DNA of 64,000 nt from an uncultured Collinsella sp. GTDB lineage: Bacteria; Actinomycetota; Coriobacteriia; Coriobacteriales; Coriobacteriaceae. The position numbers and the translations under genes were made by a program. Positions 44,464 to 53,847 of this stretch are shown piece by piece. How positions within the stretch are numbered: the stretch's first letter is position 1; the number at the start of each line of letters is the position of its first letter. Under the pieces are notes generated by a model. It saw nothing but the letters and a program-made list of their open reading frames with translations. It did not search any database and had not been told where the DNA came from. The stretch covers positions 1 to 64,000 of the forward strand of contig UQAU01000001.1 of the NCBI GenBank assembly GCA_900539035.1, written 5' to 3'.

Positions 44464-46908
44464 GTGAACGCCTTTGACCGATATGCTCCGTTTATCCAAG
44501 ACTTCATCTACTCCCACGATTGGGAGAGTCTGCGCTCTATCCAGGTTGCGGCGGCAGATGCCATCTTTAACACACAAGACAATGTGCTCCTAACGGCATC
44601 CACAGCTTCCGGCAAAACCGAGGCAGCCTTCTTTCCCATCCTGACCGAGTTTTGGGAGAACCCGCCCGCGAGCGTGGGCGCCCTCTACATCGGCCCCCTC
44701 AAAGCGCTCATCAATGATCAGTTCGTCCGCCTCAACGACCTCTGCGAAGAGGCCGATATCCCTGTCTGGCACTGGCATGGCGATGTCTCGCAGTCGCACA
44801 AGGCTAAGCTCATTAAAAAACCGAGCGGCATCCTGCAGATTACACCCGAGTCACTCGAAGCGCTTTTAATCCATAAGCACATGGCGATCCCGCGCATGTT
44901 TTGCGACCTGCGCTACGTGGTCATCGATGAGGTCCACTCGCTCATGCGCGGCGACCGTGGCGGGCAAACGCTCTGCCTTATCGAGCGACTCTCGCGCATG
45001 GCCGGCGTGCAGCCTCGCCGCATTGGCCTTTCGGCTACCATCGGCGACCCCGAGCGCACGGGCGCTTTTCTCTCACAGGGAACGGGGCGCGACTGCGTTA
45101 TCCCCCGCTTTGAAGAACCGCGCCGCGTGTGGCGTATCTCCATGGAGCACTTCTACAACTCGGGCCCCCAGGCGCAGCAGCGGGGATTCATGGGTACAGG
45201 TCCTCAAGAGGCCGAAGTGCTTGCGTGCGAGCGCATCGATGCGGCGGCATCCGCGGCACTGCCCGCCGGCGCCCAAGACATGCGTCACAGCGGACAGCTC
45301 ACACAAGAGGAGCACCGTCAACGTCGTGAGCGGGCACAGGGCAAGGCCGCTCCCAAGGACCGCCAAGCTTCCTCGGCCCCCGAGGGCGAAGTCGACATCC
45401 CCCAAGCACCCGAACAGGCATTACTCAACCCCACCGATACAGCACCAGACAACGCCGACCCCGGTATGGGATATATCTTTGAGCACACGCGCGGCCGAAA
45501 GTGCTTGGTCTTTGCCAACTCGCGCGAGGAGGCAGAGGCCGTATGCTCCATGCTGCGTAGCTACTGCGAGAGCCGGCACGAGCCCGACCGCTTCCTTATC
45601 CATCACGGCAACCTCTCGGCATCGTTGCGCGAGACGGCCGAGGAACTCATGCGCGATGAGGAGCAGGCACAGACAACCGTCACCACCTCTACGTTGGAGC
45701 TCGGTATCGATATCGGCCGTCTGGAGCGTGCGTTCCAGATCGATGCGCCGTTTACCGTCAGTTCCTTTTTGCAGCGAATGGGCCGCACGGGACGCCGCGA
45801 CCTTCCGCCCGAGATGTGGTTTGTCATGCGCGAGGAAGAGCCCGAGCCGCGCACGATGATGCCCGAGACCATTCCGTGGAAGCTCCTGCAGGGCATCGCG
45901 CTCGTACAACTCTATCGCGAGGAAAAGTGGGTCGAGCCGCCCGAGCTCGATCGACTCCCCTACAGCCTGCTCTATCACCAGACCATGTCGACGCTCGCCA
46001 GCACCGGCGAGCTCACACCGGCCGAGCTTGCCCAGCGCGTGCTCACGCTCAGCTATTTCCACCGCGTCTCGGCCGATGACTATCGCGTGCTGCTGCGTCA
46101 CCTCATCAAGATCGACCACATCCAGGTCACCGAGGGCGGTGGGCTCATCGTGGGCCTCGCGGGCGAGCGCATCATCAACAACTTTAAGTTCTACGCTGTG
46201 TTCCAGGAGAACGAGGAGTTTACCGTTCGCAGCGAATCGGCCGAGCTGGGCACGATCGTCAATCCGCCACCGCCCGGTGAGCGCATCGCCATCGCCGGAC
46301 ACTGCTGGATCGTCGAGGAAGTGGACTGGAAGCGTCACACCGTCTTTGCCACGCAGGTCAAGGGCCGGGTGCCGGCCTACTTTGGCGACTGCCCCGGAGA
46401 CATCAATACACACGTACTCGAGCGCATGCGCAAGGCGCTCAACGAACACGCCGCGTATCCGTACCTTATGGGTAACGCACGGGCCCGCCTTGCGCAGGCT
46501 CGCCATACGGCCGAGATTTCGGGCGCGGGAACTAAACCGCTCATTAACCTGGGCGGCGATACCTGGGTGCTCTTCCCCTGGCTGGGCAGCTACGCCTTTT
46601 TGGCCCTCGAGCGCATGCTCAAGATTAAATGTGCCGCGGAGTTGGGCCTTCGCGGACTCGACCCATCACGCCCGTACTTTATGCAGTTTAAGATGAAGGC
46701 CGACGAGGAGACGTTCTTTGAGGTGCTCGCCGCCGAGGCCGAGAAGGACTTCGATCCCATCGAGCTCGTCTATCCCGGCGAGGTGCCTTATTTTGACCGC
46801 TACGACGAGTTTGTTCCCGAAGAGCTCGTGCGCAAGGGCTTTGCCGAAGGCGTGCTCGACATAGAGGGCGTGAAGCAGCGTGTCCGCAGCTGGAGCGACC
46901 ACGCCTAA
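44464..46908 (+). CDS. sngC: Shango-like anti-phage system, Lhr-like DEAD/DEAH helicase
   Basis: 814 residues, starting at GTG 44464 with GGGGAGG 4-5 nt upstream. SF2 motifs: TASGKTEAAFFP (Walker A, about residue 45), VIDEVHSLMRGDRGGQ (DEVH box), LSATIGDPE, the helicase C core STLELGIDIG, and QRMGRTGRRD (motif VI). A ~90-residue charged insert lies between the two RecA lobes, and ~300 residues follow, as in Lhr-type and BrxHI helicases. It would translocate on DNA or remodel nucleic acid during defence. Third gene of the system; the nearest upstream gene ends 116 nt away across a hairpin. Confidence 0.85.
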   Translation: MNAFDRYAPFIQDFIYSHDWESLRSIQVAAADAIFNTQDNVLLTASTASGKTEAAFFPILTEFWENPPASVGALYIGPLKALINDQFVRLNDLCEEADIPVWHWHGDVSQSHKAKLIKKPSGILQITPESLEALLIHKHMAIPRMFCDLRYVVIDEVHSLMRGDRGGQTLCLIERLSRMAGVQPRRIGLSATIGDPERTGAFLSQGTGRDCVIPRFEEPRRVWRISMEHFYNSGPQAQQRGFMGTGPQEAEVLACERIDAAASAALPAGAQDMRHSGQLTQEEHRQRRERAQGKAAPKDRQASSAPEGEVDIPQAPEQALLNPTDTAPDNADPGMGYIFEHTRGRKCLVFANSREEAEAVCSMLRSYCESRHEPDRFLIHHGNLSASLRETAEELMRDEEQAQTTVTTSTLELGIDIGRLERAFQIDAPFTVSSFLQRMGRTGRRDLPPEMWFVMREEEPEPRTMMPETIPWKLLQGIALVQLYREEKWVEPPELDRLPYSLLYHQTMSTLASTGELTPAELAQRVLTLSYFHRVSADDYRVLLRHLIKIDHIQVTEGGGLIVGLAGERIINNFKFYAVFQENEEFTVRSESAELGTIVNPPPPGERIAIAGHCWIVEEVDWKRHTVFATQVKGRVPAYFGDCPGDINTHVLERMRKALNEHAAYPYLMGNARARLAQARHTAEISGAGTKPLINLGGDTWVLFPWLGSYAFLALERMLKIKCAAELGLRGLDPSRPYFMQFKMKADEETFFEVLAAEAEKDFDPIELVYPGEVPYFDRYDEFVPEELVRKGFAEGVLDIEGVKQRVRSWSDHA

Positions 46909-46934
46909 GACCCGTCTTTTTGGGACGGAGAGAC

Positions 46935-47813
46935 TTACTTGTCGTGAAGGACGGTGCCGAGGAAGTCGGTGTCGAAGGGCACAGCTTCGGCAAAGACATA
47001 GTCGCCGTCGCTGGCGATGAGCAGGTAGTTCTCCTCGCCGCCGAACTCCGCATCGCCGCATGGGACCACCCAGGCGTGGGCGAATACCTCGAGTGCCGCG
47101 GCAACGCAATCGCGCAGGAACGTCACGTCGCTCCCCCTGTTCGCACTCACGATATTGGCAACATAGATGCCCCCGGGGTTCAGGCTGCCTCGCACCAAAC
47201 GCAATGCCTCAACCGTCGCCAGCTCGCATACGGGCTCGGCACCGCCAAAGCAATCGCTCACGACCACGTCGTAGCGACGATGACCCACGCTCGTCACGCC
47301 CAGATACGAGCGAGCCTCAGCGGTAATCACTCGCAGGCGATCGCCCACCGTGCGCTCCAGCTCGTCCAGGTAGAACCAACGGCGCGCCAGGCGCGTAATC
47401 TCGGCATCGTACTCAACGACGTCCATGCGCAAGCTCTCGTGCGACATCAGTGCAAACTTGGGATAGGCAAACCCGCCGCCGCCCAGCATGAGCATACGGT
47501 CGATACCATGCCCGTAAGCATCACGCATTGCGTCCTCAGCCTCAAACACGTCGTCAAACGCGCGATAGTACGCAAAGACGGGCTCCGCCCAACGCTCGCC
47601 AACGTAGCTTGCGCTTTGGTAAACGCCGCCTTGCACCAATACACGGACTTCGTCGCCGCCCTCATCGTGCACGCGTTTCACACGCGCCAACCCATTGCGG
47701 GTTCGCGCAACCTGCAGACAGGCAGCACGGACAGCGACAGCGGCCGCGCCAAGCGCCGCGGCCCCCAGAGCAACGCCGGCAACGACGCCGGCAGAAACAC
47801 TCGGCTTGTTCAT
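46935..47813 (-). CDS. Spermidine synthase-like methyltransferase-fold protein
   Basis: 292 residues. A hydrophobic N-terminal segment (about 7-32) that could be a signal anchor is followed by a Rossmann fold of the spermidine-synthase type: LMLGGGGFAYPK, VVEYDAEI, and DVVVSDCFGG. Catalytic Asp equivalents are plausible, but true polyamine synthesis is not shown and many such proteins are of unknown function. The ATG directly follows the elp3 stop, so the two genes are co-transcribed. Confidence 0.78.
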   Translation of the reverse strand: MNKPSVSAGVVAGVALGAAALGAAAVAVRAACLQVARTRNGLARVKRVHDEGGDEVRVLVQGGVYQSASYVGERWAEPVFAYYRAFDDVFEAEDAMRDAYGHGIDRMLMLGGGGFAYPKFALMSHESLRMDVVEYDAEITRLARRWFYLDELERTVGDRLRVITAEARSYLGVTSVGHRRYDVVVSDCFGGAEPVCELATVEALRLVRGSLNPGGIYVANIVSANRGSDVTFLRDCVAAALEVFAHAWVVPCGDAEFGGEENYLLIASDGDYVFAEAVPFDTDFLGTVLHDK

Positions 47814-49721
47814 CTAGAGCTCCTTTTGCAGATAAAGGCCATGGTCATAAAATCCAAGATGACGATAGTACTCACGTGTGCCAATCGCGCTAATCACGTT
47901 GATACGCGCATAACCCGCATCCCGGGCAATCTCGCACGCACGCTCTACGAGCAAACGCCCCAACCCGTGATGCTGCGCCGCCTGGCCTTGATCACCCACG
48001 CGCGCCGCCATGCCATACACGTGAACCTCGCGAATCATCGCCTCGTCCGACACCGTCGGCAACTCGTCCGCATGCGCGGCAACAAACGCGCGGTCGGGCA
48101 GCGACAGGCGCAAAAAGCCCGCGATTTTGCCCTGCGGTGTCACCCACTGCAAAAAGCGCTCGTGCGTCACCGGCGTCTCGTACGCCACTTCCTCGTCAAG
48201 GGTCAACTCGTCCAGGTCGGCGCCCGCCGTGCTGATCTCGCGATAGCGAATCTCACGCACCGTCGCACCGTCACCCCGAGCAGCCAGGCGGTTCTCAACG
48301 AGCTGGCGCAGGTTGGGTTTCTTGTTGCCCACCATGATGTCATCGGAGCTAAAGTCGCGGATCATGCGGCTGATGCGGCAGAACGCCGGCGTCACCACGA
48401 TGTCGTCGGCCAACACATCGAGCAGCTCGTCCTCGGTATAGGGGCGCCACTCGCCACGCTCGTAACAGCCCACCAGACGCGAGCCCTCGATGAGCGCGCA
48501 CGGGTAGACCTTGACCTCGTCGGGCATAAAGGCGCCCTCGGTCATAAAGCGCTCGTAGTCGCGCTTGTCCCCATCAGGCGTGGCGCCCAGCAAGTTGAGC
48601 ATAAAGTGCGCGTGGATCTTAAAGCCAAACAGGCGCGCGAGCGAAAACGCCCGCTCGATCTGCGCCACCGAAATGCGGCGCTCGTTGATATCGAGTAGAT
48701 GCTGGTCAAGACTCTGAATACCCATCTGAATCTTGGTGCAGCCCAAGCGGCGGATAAGTGTGAGGGCCTGCGGCGTTACGGCATCGGGGCGTGTCTCGAT
48801 AACGAGCCCCACCACGCGATGCTTCGCCGTCTCGTTGATGCGCTGCTGGCGCTCGAGCTCTTCCATCGTTGTCGTTTGCCACTCGGCAACCTCGCCCCAC
48901 GGCGTACCAGGGCCGTACAGACGACGCACCGCACGGTTATAGCCGCCCACGGCAGCATCCACACGCCCCTGCTCGTCGGCAACGCCGGCAGCGAGCTCGG
49001 CCTCGTCTGTCGCAATGCCGACAGCCCGATAGCGCTCGCGGCGCCCTGCTACCACCGGCGGCAGGGCATCGGCGGGAGCGTCATCGAGCAGGCGCCCCGC
49101 CTCGGCACGACTGATGCCCGGACGCGCCAACATGGGGTTGGCCGCCACGCCAGCAACGGCGTCATCGTTCAGCGCACGGAAAAGCTCCGACATAAACCAC
49201 GTCTGATACCCTTGCGGATAGTCGCTCCAGGTACCGCCGAGCACAATGAGCTCGATCTTATCGGTCGCATGCCCCATCTGCGAAAGCGCGGTCAGACGAG
49301 CGCTCACCTGCAAATACGGATCGAAGCAGTTTTGCTCTGCACGGGCGCACGCCGGCTCGGCGTGCAGATAGCTCTTGGGCATGCGCAGGTCGTTGGGACA
49401 AAACAGACAATCGCCCGAGCACGGCCACGGCTTGGTGATGACGGTAATGGTCGCCACGCCCGAGGCCGTTCGGCGCGGCTTCATACGCAGCACCTGCAGC
49501 AGTTGACGTTCCAGATCGGAATCGACATTCCACGCAGCCCACCGAGCCGGCTCCTCACGTTTAACCCGCTGGTAGAACGGCAGCAGACGGCGCTTGGCCA
49601 AATCGCGTTTGTCGGCACCCTCACGGCGCGCCTCGGCATGTATCAGTTTGACGAGCGCCTTGTCGTCCACGGTCTCGCCGTAACGCAGGGCCTCGAGTAT
49701 GTTCAAGATAATCTGTTCCAT
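47814..49721 (-). CDS. elp3: Elp3-type tRNA U34 acetyltransferase/radical SAM enzyme
   Basis: 635 residues. The radical SAM domain carries the Elp3 cysteine cluster CSGDCLFC (about residue 102) after TVITKPWP, then GGTWSDYP and IETRPDAVT. A GNAT acetyltransferase domain follows (about 480-635) with GQAAQHHGLGRLLVERA for acetyl-CoA binding. Elp3 carboxymethylates uridine 34 of tRNAs. It is universal in eukaryotes and archaea but patchy in bacteria. It lies upstream of the spermidine-synthase-like gene on the minus strand. Confidence 0.94.
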   Translation of the reverse strand: MEQIILNILEALRYGETVDDKALVKLIHAEARREGADKRDLAKRRLLPFYQRVKREEPARWAAWNVDSDLERQLLQVLRMKPRRTASGVATITVITKPWPCSGDCLFCPNDLRMPKSYLHAEPACARAEQNCFDPYLQVSARLTALSQMGHATDKIELIVLGGTWSDYPQGYQTWFMSELFRALNDDAVAGVAANPMLARPGISRAEAGRLLDDAPADALPPVVAGRRERYRAVGIATDEAELAAGVADEQGRVDAAVGGYNRAVRRLYGPGTPWGEVAEWQTTTMEELERQQRINETAKHRVVGLVIETRPDAVTPQALTLIRRLGCTKIQMGIQSLDQHLLDINERRISVAQIERAFSLARLFGFKIHAHFMLNLLGATPDGDKRDYERFMTEGAFMPDEVKVYPCALIEGSRLVGCYERGEWRPYTEDELLDVLADDIVVTPAFCRISRMIRDFSSDDIMVGNKKPNLRQLVENRLAARGDGATVREIRYREISTAGADLDELTLDEEVAYETPVTHERFLQWVTPQGKIAGFLRLSLPDRAFVAAHADELPTVSDEAMIREVHVYGMAARVGDQGQAAQHHGLGRLLVERACEIARDAGYARINVISAIGTREYYRHLGFYDHGLYLQKEL

Positions 49722-49818
49722 GTCCCCATTGTAAAGGCAAAGGCGCCGAAGCCCGTCACGGCTCCGGCGCCTCCATCAAAGAGCATGCCTATATGTACCG
49801 ATCTCCGAAAACCGCATA

Positions 49819-50721
49819 TCACTCCGGATCAAACGACATGTCGCCCGAACCGACCTCAAAACGATACGTAGCAGACTTATCGCCGTTATCGAATTCAAGA
49901 TTCAAAATGGTCTCGCCGTCGTAGCCAAGCGGAAGGAAATCGCTCTCGAAGTCGCCGCTGCCCAAGGTGAGGCTCGCCTTAAAGCCCGTCGAGTTCGGAA
50001 CCGTCATCTCCACATCGCCCGAGCCCACACTCACGTCCATCGACTTCGCGGGGGCCTGGTAGAGCTCGAACGTCACATCGCCCGAACCGACCTCGGCATT
50101 CAGGGTATCGGTCACGGTGCCCGTAAACTCAACGTCTCCAGAGTCCAAAGTCAGGTTGAAGTCATGACACGCAATGCCCGCGACCGTCAGGTCACCCGAT
50201 CCTACATTCGCTGTAATGCCCACCATGTTATCGGCAACTTCGCGCGGCAGTTCGACGGTAACCGTGCGGTCAATAGCGCGCTCGTCATCGCAATCGAACT
50301 GGCGAATCTTGAGCGTAGAGCCCTTGATTTCGGCCAGGTTCTGGGTTGCCGCATCGAAGGCAACGGTCCCCGTTGCCACGCGACCGCTTTCAATTACGCG
50401 CACTGGCCCACCGGAGACGTGTTTGACCTCGACCGTGCCCGACGTCACGTCCAAGTCAAGCGATGTGAACGCGTCGGCATCAAACGTTTCGCTCGAAAGC
50501 TGCTGAGGCCGAGCGGAATATTTACCGCCATCGTTCATAAAATCGTCGTCGTCAACCGCATCGTCCATACTGGACAAGCCGGATACAACATCGTCGAGAT
50601 CCCACGGACCATCAAAATGAATCAATGTCCGCGAAATGCCAAAGACAAGTCCGATGATAAGCACAAACGCTCCGATGCCAATGCCCAAGCGCCTCTTAGA
50701 CTCATGCGAGAGCTTCATCAT
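49819..50721 (-). CDS. DUF4097 family envelope protein
   Basis: 300 residues. One N-terminal membrane helix (about 12-32), an acidic stretch (about 45-65), then a beta-helix-like domain in which short turns with SGD recur (VGSGDLTV, LDSGDVEF, VGSGDVTF, VGSGDVEM, LGSGDFES, VGSGDMSF). This pattern defines DUF4097, an envelope-located family commonly paired with a regulator. The start overlaps the upstream XRE gene by 4 nt. Function is unknown; a role in envelope stress is suggested by relatives only. Confidence 0.87.
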   Translation of the reverse strand: MMKLSHESKRRLGIGIGAFVLIIGLVFGISRTLIHFDGPWDLDDVVSGLSSMDDAVDDDDFMNDGGKYSARPQQLSSETFDADAFTSLDLDVTSGTVEVKHVSGGPVRVIESGRVATGTVAFDAATQNLAEIKGSTLKIRQFDCDDERAIDRTVTVELPREVADNMVGITANVGSGDLTVAGIACHDFNLTLDSGDVEFTGTVTDTLNAEVGSGDVTFELYQAPAKSMDVSVGSGDVEMTVPNSTGFKASLTLGSGDFESDFLPLGYDGETILNLEFDNGDKSATYRFEVGSGDMSFDPE

Positions 50722-51440
50722 TCATCACCTTCTTTGGCACTCGACTCAGCGGTGGTCGCGGCAGCCATGTCAGCGTCAACCGCTGTGGAAACGTCCTCCC
50801 CTTTAGTCCTAGCGACCGCCGGCGCCGGACCAACCTGGATATCCCCGCGCGCCCAATCGCCATCGAGCGCACGTGCCACCCAGTGATAGATGGGGATCGT
50901 AAAGAAGATCAGTGCGGGAAAGGGGCTGGCACCAACCAGGAACATCAGTAAAAAGAACAGCAGCCAGCACACGGCCCAATACGGGAACGACTGGAACGGA
51001 CCCTTCACCGGAGTCGGGCCGGCCGCAACGGCACCCGTCACCTGAGCCGTCGCCGCATTGGCGGCCTGCGCACTCCAGCTTGCCGCCTGCGCCGCCTTGG
51101 CTGCCGCGTCACTTGCCTGCGTTGCCGCCTCAGTCGCACGCGCCGCTGCCTCATGGGTGCGGGCGCGCTCTGCCGCCTCGGCCTCGCGCTGACGAGCGCG
51201 GTCCTCGTTCTCAAACTCGATATCGTCCTCGATCTCATCGCTCGGATTGAGGAGCTCGTCCAAACTCACGCCATAGAGTTTGGCGAGCGAGATCAGGTTT
51301 TCGGTATCGGGCGAGCTCTCCGCGCGCTCCCATTTACTGACCGCCTGGCGCGACAGTCCCAGCTTTCGTGCCAGCCCTTCTTGGCTAAAGCCCTTGCTGC
51401 GACGAAGGTCGGCGAGCCGCTGCGCAGTTTCTACATTCAT
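50718..51440 (-). CDS. XRE-family regulator with C-terminal membrane region
   Basis: 240 residues. Residues 5-62 are a helix-turn-helix of the Cro/C1 type (FSQEGLARKLGLSRQAVSKWERAESSPD). An acidic linker, an Ala-rich coiled stretch (about 85-135) and two membrane helices (about 160-200) follow, so it is a membrane-bound transcription factor. It overlaps the DUF4097 gene by ATGA and probably controls its own operon. The ATG at 51440 has GGAGG upstream; a longer frame to 51689 is not supported. Confidence 0.9.
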   Translation of the reverse strand: MNVETAQRLADLRRSKGFSQEGLARKLGLSRQAVSKWERAESSPDTENLISLAKLYGVSLDELLNPSDEIEDDIEFENEDRARQREAEAAERARTHEAAARATEAATQASDAAAKAAQAASWSAQAANAATAQVTGAVAAGPTPVKGPFQSFPYWAVCWLLFFLLMFLVGASPFPALIFFTIPIYHWVARALDGDWARGDIQVGPAPAVARTKGEDVSTAVDADMAAATTAESSAKEGDE

Positions 51441-51707
51441 GGTTCCTCCTATGTGATGCCAGCCGTGCCGCCGGACCGTTTTTGTTCTTAAGGCGCCTTG
51501 CACAGTTAAAAATCTATCCGCCACCGCCAAAAGCATGCCACCTATTCTAGTGAGATTTTTGACAACCGGCGGTTGCGGATGCATATGAGCTGCGGAAATG
51601 TGTCCAAACAAAGCAATGACCCGTAGCTTGGTTGTCCCCGTTGCGGCGTTAACGGTAGTATGGTCGTACTGTTTGTTTCGCACCGCCAACGGAGGGAGTT
51701 CCGCGCC

Positions 51708-52580
51708 GTGAACCGCGATTTCGCCTCATCGCTCATCCAGCTCAATAACACGTTCTATCGCGAGCACTCCGCCTCCTTTTCCGATACGCGCCAAGCCCCG
51801 TGGCCCGGCTGGGTGCGCACCATGGACATCGCGCTCGAACAGCTCGACGTCGCCACGATCGAGCATCCCGTCCGCGTCTTCGATCTTGCCTGCGGCAATA
51901 TGCGATTCGAGAACTTTGCCGCCGGCGGCGCACTTGCCGCCAAGGGCGTCGACGGCGCAAACCCCTCGGCGGATGCCAGCTGCCCGTTTGAGTTCTATGG
52001 TGTCGACTCGTGCCAAGACCTGGCCATCGATGCACGTGGTCACGCCCTGCGCATTCCCAACCTGCACTTCCAGGAACTCGATGTGCTCGACGCTCTCATG
52101 AAGCTCAACCCCGCCGAGACGCCCGATGTGCTTTTCGACGCCCCACTCGCCGACATCTCGGTCTGCTTTGGCTTTATGCACCACGTACCGTCATGCGAGT
52201 ACCGCGTACGCGTGCTCGACGCCCTGGTGCGGCAGACGCGCCGAGGCGGCATCATCGCCATCAGCTTTTGGGAGTTCATGAACGACGAGCGCATGGCGCG
52301 CAAGGCCGTTCGAGCCGAGGCCCGCGCCGAGCTCACCCCGCCGTTTGAGGGTTACGATTCCGCGCAGTTTGAAGCCGGCGACCACCTCATTGGCTGGCAA
52401 AACGACCGTCACGCCTACCGTTATTGCCATCACTTTGACGATCAGCAGATCACCGACCTGGTGCGCGGCGTCCGTACGTTCTACAAGAGCGGCGAGGTCC
52501 CCGTGCGCGAGCTTGAGCGTTTCCATGCCGACGGTCGCAGCGGCGAGCTCAACCGCTATGTGATTCTTAAGCGCCTGTAG
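51708..52580 (+). CDS. Class I SAM-dependent methyltransferase
   Basis: 290 residues, starting at GTG 51708 after GGAGGGAG. Motif I is VFDLACGNMRFE; later segments CFGFMHHVPS and RRGGIIAISFWEFM fit motifs IV and V of the Rossmann methyltransferases. The neighbourhood with trmB hints at an RNA substrate but nothing in the sequence proves it. Divergent from the XRE gene. Confidence 0.8.
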   Translation: MNRDFASSLIQLNNTFYREHSASFSDTRQAPWPGWVRTMDIALEQLDVATIEHPVRVFDLACGNMRFENFAAGGALAAKGVDGANPSADASCPFEFYGVDSCQDLAIDARGHALRIPNLHFQELDVLDALMKLNPAETPDVLFDAPLADISVCFGFMHHVPSCEYRVRVLDALVRQTRRGGIIAISFWEFMNDERMARKAVRAEARAELTPPFEGYDSAQFEAGDHLIGWQNDRHAYRYCHHFDDQQITDLVRGVRTFYKSGEVPVRELERFHADGRSGELNRYVILKRL

Positions 52581-52698
52581 GCATTGACGACTCGTCGCCG
52601 AGCCGCACCGCAACTTTCGGGCACATTGCGCCCACCCTTTTTCAACCCATTGACGGAACGTGCAGCTATGCGTTCCATACTTATGACCAAGGAGCCTC

Positions 52699-53538
52699 AT
52701 GGGAGCCGTCCACGTTCGCACGCCTAAGAACTTTGTGCTCGAGGAGCGCCTGGAGCGCTACGCCGATGCGATTGAGACGAACCCCGAGGCCTATGCCGGA
52801 GATTGGCGCAAGGCCTGTGCGCCAGCTGGCAGCAAGCCCTTCGAACACCTTCACCTTGATCTTGGCTGTGGCAAGGGAACGTACCTTGTAGAGCGCGCGG
52901 CCCACGAGCCAAACACCCTCTTTATCGGCATGGACCAGGAGCCCATCTGCATCGCCTATGCCGCACAGAAAATCTGCGAGCAGGAGCTATCCAACGCACT
53001 CGTCCTGCCCCGAGGCGCCGCATCGCTGCCGCAGCTGTTTGCCGCAGGCGAGCTCAATGCCATCACCATTAACTTTCCCACGCCGCAGCCCAAGGCCAAG
53101 TACGCCAAAAAACGACTCGTCCATGTCGACCATCTAATGCTCTATCGCTCGCTCTTTGCAGCCGACGCCACCGTCACGCTGCGCACCGACAGCAAGCCAT
53201 TGCGCGACTACGCCCTGGGGCAGTTTGCCGCGGCCGGCTACGACACGCTTTGGGTAAGTGACGACGTACGCCGCGACCATCCCGAGCATCCCGAGACCGA
53301 ATATGAATGCCGCACGCGCGAGATGGGCGCCGTCGTCTATGGCATTTGCGCCACACCCGGTGCGCAGCCAACCGACGAACAGCTCACGGCGGGCCGCATG
53401 CAGGAGCAAAGCCTTGCCTGCTACCTGCCCGATAACCTCGATGAGCTCACCTATGTACCCCTGGGCATGGAAGAGGCCGTCGAGAACTTTAGAAACCGCG
53501 CCCGCAAAGGCAAGAAGCGCCTGCCGCAAGAGTCCTAG
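52699..53538 (+). CDS. trmB: tRNA (guanine-N7-)-methyltransferase
   Basis: 279 residues. TrmB methylates G46 in the tRNA variable loop. Motif I LDLGCGKG (about residue 54) is clear and the C-terminal TEYECRTREMG motif fits the family. The usual FPDPWxKKRH segment is altered to FPTPQPKAKYAKKRL, so the conserved Asp and Trp are replaced; activity is likely kept but the substrate loop has diverged. The N-terminus is ~45 residues before motif I, normal for TrmB. AAGGAGCC precedes the ATG. Confidence 0.87.
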   Translation: MGAVHVRTPKNFVLEERLERYADAIETNPEAYAGDWRKACAPAGSKPFEHLHLDLGCGKGTYLVERAAHEPNTLFIGMDQEPICIAYAAQKICEQELSNALVLPRGAASLPQLFAAGELNAITINFPTPQPKAKYAKKRLVHVDHLMLYRSLFAADATVTLRTDSKPLRDYALGQFAAAGYDTLWVSDDVRRDHPEHPETEYECRTREMGAVVYGICATPGAQPTDEQLTAGRMQEQSLACYLPDNLDELTYVPLGMEEAVENFRNRARKGKKRLPQES

Positions 53539-53603
53539 GGGCTTCTGATGGTCGCGGCGTCAGCAAGCAAGCGCAAATAAGCGCCAGCGAACGGCCCTCA
53601 AAC

Positions 53604-53726
53604 CTAAGTGAGTAGACTTTTTTGCAATAGCCAGGCACAGCCTGCATGGCGAAACATAAAACCACAGGTAGAACCCTTGCGCAAAAGCCATGTGCTCGCG
53701 ACATTGCAAAAAGTCTACTCACTTAG
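53604..53726. repeat. 123-bp palindromic element, copy 1
   Basis: Ends are inverted: CTAAGTGAGTAGAC at the left and its complement at the right, with the match continuing through a T run and GCAAT (about 24 bp in all, one T extra on the left). The interior is non-coding and shares segments such as CAGGTA and GCAAAA with copy 2. The end sequence contains TAA, TGA and TAG in three frames and, being inverted, does so on both strands. It sits between trmB and the next helicase, and occurs again at 63621-63743 with the same length. Confidence 0.9.
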
Positions 53727-53847
53727 CTGGCGACTGCACCAAACGGCTGGGCAGAACGCCCATTTCCTGCATTTTCTCGCGCGCTGGCGCCCCGCGCCGC
53801 CGCTACGCCATAATAGTTGGCGGACAATCGCGAGAGAAAGCAAACAC

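Noticed and set aside
41290..46908. BREX system
   Set aside because: The ATPase and helicase types also occur in BREX, but brxA, brxB, brxC, pglX and pglZ are absent and a TerB-like gene leads the operon, which fits Shango better.
46912..46928. Small hairpin between sngC and the spermidine-synthase-like gene as a terminator
   Set aside because: Only a 5-bp stem (CCGTC/GACGG) with the T run in the loop; too weak to call.
53608..53847. N-terminal extension of the helicase reaching into the palindromic element
   Set aside because: The extension is encoded by repeat and spacer sequence, and a proper start with a ribosome site exists at 53848.
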